From: JBFMDU01 sp034431935
Lineage (GTDB): Bacteria > Chloroflexota > Dehalococcoidia > GIF9 > JBFMDU01
Length of the DNA stretch: 24,818 bases
Reading direction: 5' to 3'
Assembly (NCBI GenBank): GCA_034431935.1
Contig: DAOUCU010000030.1
Coordinates: 1 to 24,818, forward strand
How positions within the stretch are numbered: the stretch's first letter is position 1; each line of letters opens with the position of its first letter. Shown one piece after another: positions 1-6,447 of the stretch. The position numbers and the translations under genes were made by a program. The notes under the pieces were generated by a model. The model worked only from the letters and a program-made list of their open reading frames with translations. It was not told the origin of the DNA and did no database searches.

Positions 1-50
1 ACCTCTGCCTCAGACCCATCAGGAAGAAAGGTGACCTTGAAGTTGTCCAT
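1..50 (-). CDS. Partial CDS, N-terminus of a probable ASKHA/DUF4445 (corrinoid-activation type) or 2Fe-2S protein
   Basis: Only the first 16 codons are inside the window; the gene runs off the left edge. The reading from the ATG at 50 gives MDNFKVTFLPDGSEAEV. That 'KVTFLPDG' beginning is typical of the N-terminal 2Fe-2S domain of ASKHA/DUF4445 proteins, which reductively activate corrinoid proteins, and of some plain 2Fe-2S ferredoxins. A GGAGGG Shine-Dalgarno sequence (58-63 on the + strand) sits 7 nt upstream of this ATG, which decides the start. In-frame ATGs also exist at 80 and 92 but lack so good a site. The gene is divergent from the enoyl-CoA hydratase gene. The coding call is moderately secure because of the ribosome site; the family call is tentative because so little sequence is visible. 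Confidence 0.5.
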   Translation of the reverse strand, partial: MDNFKVTFLPDGSEAE

Positions 51-194
51 AACTGCGCCCTCCAGCTTGAATGAAAACATAATATCAGCCATGCGCTCAC
101 CCGGCAAACGACCTAAGTCACCGAACGCTAAAGAGGCCACCGCTTGCCTGTGCACTTCGCTACCTCCCCTTACCGTGGCAATTGACCCGGTACT

Positions 195-211
195 GGAGGG
201 CATAGCCCTCC
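195..211. repeat. Short perfect inverted repeat in the divergent intergenic region
   Basis: GGAGGGC-ATA-GCCCTCC is a perfect 7-bp stem with a 3-nt centre, between the divergent partial gene and the crotonase gene. No T-tract follows on either strand, so an operator or RNA hairpin is more likely than a terminator. Function unknown. Confidence 0.4.
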
Positions 212-227
212 GTAATCGTATCAACTC

Positions 228-254
228 AACCCGTTTCCTCCAGGGAAACAGGTT
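228..254. repeat. Imperfect inverted repeat just upstream of the first crotonase gene
   Basis: AACC-c-GTTTCC / GGAAAC-a-GGTT forms a 10-bp dyad with one mismatch around a 5-nt centre. It ends 7 nt before the likely start codon at 262, so it could be an operator or could hide the ribosome-binding region. The flanking spacer (51-261) shows nothing else beyond this dyad and the one at 195-211. Confidence 0.35.
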
Positions 255-261
255 ACCTCTG

Positions 262-1014
262 GTGTATAATTCCTTGATGAGGATGGGAAATAGCCATATC
301 GTCACCATCATCATTGACCGGCCCCGGGCAAAGAACATCATAGACGTCGACGCGGCCCGGAGCTTCCATGACGCCTGCATCGAAATCGAACAGGACCGCA
401 GTCTGCGCTGTGCCGTCATAACCGGCGCTGGCCGCCGTTACTTCTGCGGCGGGGCCGAGGCCTCGCTGGGCGCCATAAATGCGGATTGGTCAAAGCCCGC
501 TCTGAACGTCGCCAGCCTCAGCATCCCGGTCATCGCCGCCATCAACGGCCATGCATTTAACGCCGGTCTTGAGCTGGCTCTCGCCTGTGATATCCGTATC
601 GCTTCCGAAGAAGCACTATTCGGCTTCCCCGGCATCGAACACGGCATACTCCCATCCGATGGCGGTACCCAGCGCCTTCCCCGCCTTATCGGCAGAGGGC
701 GGGCGCTGGGATTACTGCTGACCGGCGATACCGTCAATGCGAAACAAGCCTTAGAAATGGGCCTTGTTGACGAGGTGGTGCCGTCATCACAGGTACTGGC
801 ACGCGCCGCCGGGCTTGCCGGGGAAATCGCTTCAAAGGCTCCCATCGCCGTCAGATATGCCAGAGAAGCCATCAACTCCGGGCTTGACCTGCCGCTCGAT
901 CAGGGACTGAGGCTTGAAGGCGACCTCTATCTCCTTCTGCAAACAACACGTGACCGCGCCGAAGGAGTCATGTCATTCCGCCAGAAGCGGGCACCGCACT
1001 TCACGGGGGAGTAG
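262..1014 (+). CDS. Enoyl-CoA hydratase/isomerase family protein (crotonase fold), catalytic glutamates absent
   Basis: A crotonase-superfamily protein of 250 aa acting on an acyl-CoA thioester in the cytoplasm. Both oxyanion-hole segments are visible (AGRRYFCGGAE and INGHAFNAGLELALACDIRIAS), as is the GGTQRLPR motif. The usual C-terminal F.QKR.P.F.G tail is present. In alignment with rat mitochondrial hydratase, the two catalytic glutamates (E144, E164) fall on glycines, in FPGIEHGILP and RALGLLLTGD, so ordinary syn-hydration of enoyl-CoA is doubtful. GTG at 262 is preferred as start because VYNSLMRMGNSHIV aligns residue for residue with the N-terminus of the next crotonase. ATG at 277 is the alternative. 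The open frame continues upstream to position 31, but that part is not crotonase-like. The next gene follows after 3 nt, so the two are co-transcribed. Confidence 0.85.
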   Translation: MYNSLMRMGNSHIVTIIIDRPRAKNIIDVDAARSFHDACIEIEQDRSLRCAVITGAGRRYFCGGAEASLGAINADWSKPALNVASLSIPVIAAINGHAFNAGLELALACDIRIASEEALFGFPGIEHGILPSDGGTQRLPRLIGRGRALGLLLTGDTVNAKQALEMGLVDEVVPSSQVLARAAGLAGEIASKAPIAVRYAREAINSGLDLPLDQGLRLEGDLYLLLQTTRDRAEGVMSFRQKRAPHFTGE

Positions 1015-1017
1015 CCA

Positions 1018-1770
1018 GTGTCCGGGTGTACCCACCTCGAAACAATCCTCTTCGAGAAGCGTCGGGGCATCGCCTGCATCACCCTGAACCGTCCCCACGT
1101 CCTCAACGCCTACAGTGTGCAGATGCGGGATGACCTGTATGTCGCCTTAACGGCCATAAGAGATGATGATGATGAAATTCGTTCAGTTATTCTTAGAGGT
1201 GCCGGCCGGGCCTTCTGCGCCGGTGCTGACCTCACCGAGTTCCTGACGGCGCCTTCACCGATTGCCGCGCGCGATATACGCCGCGAGCGCGACATCTACC
1301 GACTCATCCTCAGCCTGCCACAGCCGACCATCGCCGCTCTTCATGGCTACGTCATCGGCTCGGGAATCGAACTTGCCCTCGCCTGTGATATCCGTGTTGC
1401 TTCCGATGATGCAGTATTCACCTTACCCGAAACCGGCTTCGGCTTTATACCCGGCGCCGGAGCCACCCAGCTTCTGCCACGCACTGTTGGCCGGGCGCCA
1501 GCCATCAAGATGATTCTCACCGGCACCAGGCTGAAGGCTGGCGAGGCCCTGCGCATCGGGCTGGTCAACCGTGTCGTGCCGCACCGCGAACTCTCAAGGT
1601 ACGTCAATCGACTGGCCGGAAAGCTATTGTCCATGCCCGCCTCCGTGCCACAGTTTATCAAACAGGCGGTCAACCGGGGCCTTGATATGCCGCTTTCACA
1701 TGGTCTCCGCCTTGAAAGTCGTCTCGGTACGGCGCTCGGAGGAGACGGCATAACGCGGATAGCTGTCTAA
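1018..1770 (+). CDS. Enoyl-CoA hydratase/isomerase family protein (crotonase), shortened C-terminus
   Basis: Second crotonase, 250 aa, starting at GTG with a GGGGGAG ribosome site about 6 nt upstream that overlaps the end of the previous gene. The oxyanion-hole segments AGRAFCAGADL and LHGYVIGSGIELALACDI are intact. The first catalytic glutamate is kept (LPETGFGFIPGAG), while the second position is lysine (APAIKMILTG), a pattern met in isomerases and other non-hydratase crotonases. The protein stops soon after LRLES and lacks the usual F-x-E/Q-KR-x-P tail of about 20 residues. No continuation is visible in another frame, so it may be natural shortening rather than a fresh frameshift. It probably acts on an acyl-CoA made by the ligase or transferase downstream. 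Confidence 0.85.
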   Translation: MSGCTHLETILFEKRRGIACITLNRPHVLNAYSVQMRDDLYVALTAIRDDDDEIRSVILRGAGRAFCAGADLTEFLTAPSPIAARDIRRERDIYRLILSLPQPTIAALHGYVIGSGIELALACDIRVASDDAVFTLPETGFGFIPGAGATQLLPRTVGRAPAIKMILTGTRLKAGEALRIGLVNRVVPHRELSRYVNRLAGKLLSMPASVPQFIKQAVNRGLDMPLSHGLRLESRLGTALGGDGITRIAV

Positions 1771-1798
1771 CCGTACTTTAACCCAATCCCGTCAATCG

Positions 1799-1827
1799 TT
1801 GACACTCGCATGACGCAGTGTTACCAT
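1799..1827 (+). promoter_or_regulatory. Sigma70-type promoter candidate upstream of the CoA-transferase genes
   Basis: TTGACA (1799-1804), a 17-bp spacer and TACCAT (1822-1827) lie in the 109-bp gap after the crotonases and about 52 bp before the CoA-transferase start. The -35 is perfect and the -10 matches at 4 of 6 positions. It suggests that the transferase and ligase genes can be transcribed independently of the crotonases. Confidence 0.5.
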
Positions 1828-1879
1828 ATCTTTTCAATCAAGCATCGATCTGCCGCAGTCTAACAAGGACGGACGTGGA

Positions 1880-2581
1880 GTGAACAAGGTCTATAGCAGT
1901 CCTGATGAAGCCGTTGCCGACATTCCGTCGGGGGCGGTTGTGGCACTGGGCGGGTTCTTCACCTGCGGCACCCCAACCCACCTGACAAAAGCTCTGGCCA
2001 GGCTTGGTGTTCGGGATTTGACTATTATCATACAGTCATTCGGGGTCGGCGCCCTCGAGGTCAACGAACTGGTCGAAAACGGCCAGGTCAAGAAAGTAAT
2101 CGGCAACTATCCTTTCTACCGCTCGGCGGAAAAGGGCTCACAGCACCGCTTCGAACAGCTCGTCAGGGCTGGCAAGATTGCCGTAGAGGTCTACCCTATG
2201 GGCACCTTCGTTGAAAAAATGCGGGCTGGCGGTGCCGGCATCGCCGCTTTCTACACTCCGACCGGCGCCGGTACGCTGGTAGCCCAAGGCAAAGAGACCC
2301 GCATCTTCAATGGCCGGGAGTATGTCCTCGAAACTGCTCTTAAGCCGGACTTCGCTCTGGTGCATGCCTGGAAAGGCGACGCCGAAGGCAACCTGACGTA
2401 CCGCAAGACAGCGCGTAACTACAACGTTGTCATGGCCATGTCCGCGGCAGTAACTATTGCCGAAGTCGAACAGCTTGTTGAGCCCGGCCAGCTCGACCCG
2501 GATTGCGTCCATACTCCGGGCATCTACGTCCGGCGGGTCGTCAGGGTTGACCGACTGAAGATCATACCATCGGCCGATTGA
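1880..2581 (+). CDS. 3-oxoacid/acyl CoA-transferase family I, subunit A
   Basis: Alpha subunit (233 aa) of a class I CoA-transferase, which swaps CoA between an acyl-CoA donor such as acetyl- or succinyl-CoA and a free carboxylic acid. Family landmarks are GGFFTCGTPTHLTKAL near residue 24, GIAAFYTPTGAGT in the middle and HAWKGDAEGNLTYRKTARNYN toward the end. Start is GTG, with an AAGGAC ribosome site upstream. The stop codon TGA lies just before the beta-subunit gene, the usual A-B arrangement of scoA/scoB, atoD/atoA and similar pairs. The acid substrate cannot be determined. The following ligase suggests two alternative activation routes for acids. Confidence 0.93.
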   Translation: MNKVYSSPDEAVADIPSGAVVALGGFFTCGTPTHLTKALARLGVRDLTIIIQSFGVGALEVNELVENGQVKKVIGNYPFYRSAEKGSQHRFEQLVRAGKIAVEVYPMGTFVEKMRAGGAGIAAFYTPTGAGTLVAQGKETRIFNGREYVLETALKPDFALVHAWKGDAEGNLTYRKTARNYNVVMAMSAAVTIAEVEQLVEPGQLDPDCVHTPGIYVRRVVRVDRLKIIPSAD

Positions 2582-2601
2582 TTGAAAGAAAGGAAACAAA
2601 C

Positions 2602-3282
2602 TTGCGAACTGTCGCCTTTGAAGGTCTGAGCCGAGAAATGATTGCCCTGCGTGCCTCGAAAGAAATCCGGGACGGCACTTACGTCAACCTCGGCATCGGC
2701 ATCCCTACCCTTGTCTCCAACTGGATCGAGGGACGCGATGTCATCCTTCAGGCGGAAATCGGCATGCTCAAGACCGGCCCGCTCGCCACCGGCAACCGGA
2801 TTGACCAGGACCTGATAAATGCCAGTTGCGAGCCGGTGACCGAACTCCCCGGCGCATGCTATTTCGATATCGTCGAATCAATGGCCATGATCCGCGGCGG
2901 CCATGTTGACCTGGCTATCCTTGGCGCCCTTCAGGTATCGGAACGGGGCGATTTTGCCAGCTGGCTGAACCCCACTCGGGGCTTTCCCCACGGGGTAGGC
3001 AACATCGGCGGCTCGATGGACCTGGCTGTCGGCGCCAAGCGAGTCATCATTACCATGGAGCACACCGCTGGCGATAGACCGAAAATCGTCAAAGAGTGCA
3101 CCTACCCGCTGACCGCAAGAGGCGTCGTCAACCTCATAGTGACCAACCTTGCTGTTATCGAGGTCACTCCTGATGGCCTGGTTCTTAAGGAAGGTTACCC
3201 CGGCCTGACGCCGGATGATATTCAATCGCTCACCGAGGCACGGCTCACTGTGGCCCCGGACTTCAAGGAAATCGAACTCTAG
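2602..3282 (+). CDS. 3-oxoacid/acyl CoA-transferase family I, subunit B
   Basis: Beta subunit (226 aa) carrying the catalytic glutamate, in AEIGMLKTGP, the equivalent of the SENGILG motif of succinyl-CoA:3-oxoacid transferase; it forms the covalent glutamyl-CoA intermediate. GIGIPTLV, GGHVDLAILGALQV, GNIGGSMDLAVGAKRV and the TVAPDF region near the C-terminus are all typical. TTG at 2602 is chosen because AAAGGA (2589-2594) stands 7 nt upstream; TTG at 2578, overlapping the preceding stop, would add 8 residues without a clear ribosome site. It forms a heteromer with subunit A. Confidence 0.93.
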   Translation: MRTVAFEGLSREMIALRASKEIRDGTYVNLGIGIPTLVSNWIEGRDVILQAEIGMLKTGPLATGNRIDQDLINASCEPVTELPGACYFDIVESMAMIRGGHVDLAILGALQVSERGDFASWLNPTRGFPHGVGNIGGSMDLAVGAKRVIITMEHTAGDRPKIVKECTYPLTARGVVNLIVTNLAVIEVTPDGLVLKEGYPGLTPDDIQSLTEARLTVAPDFKEIEL

Positions 3283-3328
3283 GCCGCATAGACAAGAACA
3301 GGCAGAGAAATAATGCTGGGAGAAAATC

Positions 3329-4891
3329 ATGATTACTTCCGACTTCCTTGAAATCGCCAGTTCCATCTGTCCCGAGCGCACCTTCATATCCTTTGAAAAG
3401 GAGCACTACTCCTTTCAGGCCGTCGCTGAACGGGTAAACCGTCTGGCCAATGCTCTGAGCCGTCTCGGCATCAGCAAAGGCGACCGCATCGCCGTATTCG
3501 ACGTTAACTGCAACGAGTATGTCGAGGCCTACTACGCCTCGGCCAGACTGGGTGCCATCTTCGTCCCCCTCAACTACCGCGCCAAGGAAGAAGAATTGGC
3601 CTATCTCCTCGATAACAGTCAGCCGGTCTGCCTCCTCGCCGGCAGCCGTTACCTCGACCTGGTAGACAGCGTCCGGCCCCAAGCCGCGTCGGTCAAGCAC
3701 TTTATCTCCATCGATGTCAAACATCCGAAGATGGCCTTTTACGATGAGCTTCTGGCGTCATCATCGCCGGAAGCGCCGGCCGTGGACGTTGCCGAGGACG
3801 ACATGACGGTACTTATGTATACCGCCGGCACCACCGGACGACCCAAGGGCGTTTCCCTGCGCCATAGCAACTTCACCGCCTACGTCTTACAGGAGGTCGA
3901 GCCAGCCAATCCCGATGTTGAAGAGCGAAATCTACTTTGCCTTCCCCTGTACCACATCGCCGGCTTTCAGAGCATGCTCACCGCAACCTACGGCGGGCGC
4001 ACCATGATTATGATGCGGCAGTTCGAGGTCAAGGACTGGCTTGAAGCCGTTCAGAACCAGAAGGCCAACCGTTCCCTCCTCGTACCCACCATGCTCAAGC
4101 AGATTATTGACGACCCGGACTTCCCGAAATACGACCTGAGCAGTCTCAAGGTCGTTACCTACGGCGCTGCCGCCATGCCCTTCCCGGTTATTGAGAAGGC
4201 GATACGGTTAATGCCCGATGTGCGCTTTGTCAACGCCTTCGGCCAGACGGAGACAGCGGCGACCCTTACCGTCCTTGGCCCGGAGGACCACCAGATACCC
4301 GCCTCGGGACCGGAGCGGGAGAAGAAGCTGGAACGCCTCAAGCATTCCATCGGAAGGCCGATCCCGGGTGTTGAGATGAAAATAATTGACGCTGATGGTA
4401 AGTTAGCGGCACCGGGGCAGCTTGGCGAAATCGTGGTAAGGGGGCCGATGATTATGAGCGGCTACTGGGGGGATGCCGAAAAGACCGCCAGAGTCCTCGA
4501 CAAAGACGGCTACCTCCACACCGGTGACATGGGCTGGATGGACAGCGAAGGCTACGTTTTCCTGGCCGGGCGTGGCGATGACATGATTAAGCGCGGCGGC
4601 GAGCAGATTTCGCCCGAGGAGGTCGAAAACGTTCTCTACACTCACCCCAAGGTCAAGGAGGTGGCAGTCATCGGCGTCCCTGACCTTGAATGGGGACAGC
4701 AGCCGCGCGCCGTGGTCGTCTGCAAAGAAGGGCAGACCTGCACCGCCGAGGAACTGATGGAGTTCTGCCGTCAGAAGCTGGCCAGCTTCAAACGCCCCCG
4801 CTCAGTAGTCTTCGTTGATTCCCTTCCCCGGAGCGCCATGGGCAAGATACTGCGCAAAGCCTGCCGCGAAAAGTGGGGCAAACCGGACTAA
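3329..4891 (+). CDS. AMP-dependent acyl-CoA synthetase/ligase (ANL superfamily)
   Basis: A 520-aa adenylate-forming enzyme that activates a carboxylic acid to the acyl-AMP and then the acyl-CoA. The P-loop-like motif YTAGTTGRPKG lies at residues 164-174, NAFGQTET near 305, YLHTGD and GRGDDMIKRGGEQISPEEVE in the hinge region, and PRSAMGKILRK with the catalytic lysine near residue 506. ATG start with GGGAGA upstream. It follows subunit B of the CoA-transferase after 46 bp and is probably in the same operon. The sequence resembles long/medium-chain or aromatic acid ligases, but the specificity is not readable. Its stop overlaps the stop of the leftward amidohydrolase by 4 nt (4888-4891). Confidence 0.93.
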   Translation: MITSDFLEIASSICPERTFISFEKEHYSFQAVAERVNRLANALSRLGISKGDRIAVFDVNCNEYVEAYYASARLGAIFVPLNYRAKEEELAYLLDNSQPVCLLAGSRYLDLVDSVRPQAASVKHFISIDVKHPKMAFYDELLASSSPEAPAVDVAEDDMTVLMYTAGTTGRPKGVSLRHSNFTAYVLQEVEPANPDVEERNLLCLPLYHIAGFQSMLTATYGGRTMIMMRQFEVKDWLEAVQNQKANRSLLVPTMLKQIIDDPDFPKYDLSSLKVVTYGAAAMPFPVIEKAIRLMPDVRFVNAFGQTETAATLTVLGPEDHQIPASGPEREKKLERLKHSIGRPIPGVEMKIIDADGKLAAPGQLGEIVVRGPMIMSGYWGDAEKTARVLDKDGYLHTGDMGWMDSEGYVFLAGRGDDMIKRGGEQISPEEVENVLYTHPKVKEVAVIGVPDLEWGQQPRAVVVCKEGQTCTAEELMEFCRQKLASFKRPRSVVFVDSLPRSAMGKILRKACREKWGKPD

Positions 4892-6429
4892 CCGCTTTCA
4901 TAGACAACCCGGCCGTCAATCAGGGTCATCTCAACTCTTATGTCCTTGATGCGCCCTTCCGGGCATGACAGCGGGTCATCGCTCAAGACTACCATGTCGG
5001 CACGCCTGCCGGGTGCCAGGATCCCGAGACTGCCGTCGCTGAAGGTAGCAAAAGCGGCATACCGCGTATACATCGCCAGCGCCTGCTCCGGTTCTACTGC
5101 CTGCCCGATGCCAACTGTCTGACCGTTCTCTGCTGTCCTGGTTACCGCCGCGCAGATTCCAATCAACGGACTGATTGCCCCGGTCGGCGAATCGGAGCTA
5201 GCGGCAACAACCACGCCGTCTCTCAATAGCTCCCCGAAAGGGTACAGATAGGAAATGTCCCGGCTGGCAACCGTTTGCAGGTAGCGCTCACCATTCTGAT
5301 AGACAAAAGCCGGCTGGCTAACCACCACGAGTCCCAGATCTTTGAGACTCTGCCGCACCTCCGGCGGACACAACGAGCAGTGTTCGATACGATGCCGATG
5401 GTCGCGCCCGGGCATTTTCGCCAGAACCTTAGCCAGCGCACCGACCGCCGCCTCAAGCGGTCGGCCCTCTACCGCATGCTGCGCTGTCTGAAACCCGGCC
5501 GCATGGGCCGACATCAACATCTCCTCCAGATCAACTGGGGCAGGAAGGACGTCCCCGCTCGACTCATCAACCACTATCTTAACGCCGCCAATCCGGACCA
5601 TACCCATGGCTCCAACTGCGGCGCCGCACTCGCAGAAATCCCCCATCGCCTTTGGACTCACCATCATGGAAACGCGGCTCCTAAGGTATCCACACCGGCA
5701 GAACCCGTCCAGAACACGCCACTCCTCATAACCATTCGTCGCCGTGGCATCCACGACCGAAGTGATGCCGCTGGCCAGAAGCTCCTCCCCAAAGGCATTC
5801 ACCCCGCAGGCAACCTCATCCTCAGCCAACCGCGGAAAACGCCCACCCCAGTAGTCCATTGCCCCGAGGAGGAGACCAGTCGGCTCTCCCGTTGCAGGGT
5901 CGCGCTCGATAACACCGCCCGGGGGATCTTCTGTAGAGGCATCAATCCCGAGAAGCGACATAGCCATGCTGTTAAGGACACAGGCATGCCCGGAGCGGTG
6001 CATCAGCCGCACCGGATTCGAAGGGGCCGCCACATCCAGATCATGGCGGGTCGGATGACGTTTCCCCGGAAGATAGAATTCGTTATAGCCGGTAGCACGA
6101 ATCCAGACACCTCGGGATACTTCGATCGCTTTAGCTCTGAGCCGGGCCTGAATATCTGGTATCGAGCGCACCGCCTGAGGCGAGCAATCAACACTCAGCC
6201 GTGCCGCCGCTGAAGATAAGATGTGACAGTGCGCGTCGATGAACCCGGGAACAACCGCCCGGTTCCCGCAATCGAACACTTTAGTCCCCGGGACCTTTGA
6301 AGCCAGTAACTCGGAGGCGGTCCCGACCGCCGCTATTGCCCCATCCCTCACCGCGACCGCTTCCGCACGCGGCAGTCCCGGCGACATGGTAATCACCGCA
6401 CCGACCAGAATCAAATCCGCAGGGGTCAT
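4888..6429 (-). CDS. YtcJ-like metal-dependent amidohydrolase (Amidohydro_3 family)
   Basis: A 513-aa TIM-barrel amidohydrolase. It shows the N-terminal beta-sandwich strands, the metal-binding HxH in PGFIDAHCHI, a further metal/active-site segment HRIEHCS, the aspartate motif ASSDSPTG, and a C-terminal LAPGRRADMVVLSDDP strand that closes the sandwich. YtcJ-like enzymes hydrolyse amides, formyl groups or similar bonds and often serve unknown substrates. ATG at 6429 is preferred with GGGGTGGG upstream; a GTG at 6438 would add three residues. It begins 18 bp after the CaiB/BaiF stop, so the two genes form an operon. The linkage suggests that its product or substrate feeds the CoA pathway, but this is inference. 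Confidence 0.88.
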   Translation of the reverse strand: MTPADLILVGAVITMSPGLPRAEAVAVRDGAIAAVGTASELLASKVPGTKVFDCGNRAVVPGFIDAHCHILSSAAARLSVDCSPQAVRSIPDIQARLRAKAIEVSRGVWIRATGYNEFYLPGKRHPTRHDLDVAAPSNPVRLMHRSGHACVLNSMAMSLLGIDASTEDPPGGVIERDPATGEPTGLLLGAMDYWGGRFPRLAEDEVACGVNAFGEELLASGITSVVDATATNGYEEWRVLDGFCRCGYLRSRVSMMVSPKAMGDFCECGAAVGAMGMVRIGGVKIVVDESSGDVLPAPVDLEEMLMSAHAAGFQTAQHAVEGRPLEAAVGALAKVLAKMPGRDHRHRIEHCSLCPPEVRQSLKDLGLVVVSQPAFVYQNGERYLQTVASRDISYLYPFGELLRDGVVVAASSDSPTGAISPLIGICAAVTRTAENGQTVGIGQAVEPEQALAMYTRYAAFATFSDGSLGILAPGRRADMVVLSDDPLSCPEGRIKDIRVEMTLIDGRVVYESG

Positions 6430-6447
6430 GAAGCCCACCCCGGCAGT

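Noticed and set aside
265..270. TATAAT 6 nt before the ATG at 277, as a leaderless promoter for the first crotonase
   Set aside because: These bases encode YN in VYNSLMRMG, which aligns with the N-terminus of the neighbouring crotonase, so they are more likely inside the gene started by GTG at 262.
5275..6213. Rightward open frame of 312 codons opposite the amidohydrolase
   Set aside because: It is rich in R, H and P with no domain, while the leftward frame is a clear amidohydrolase.
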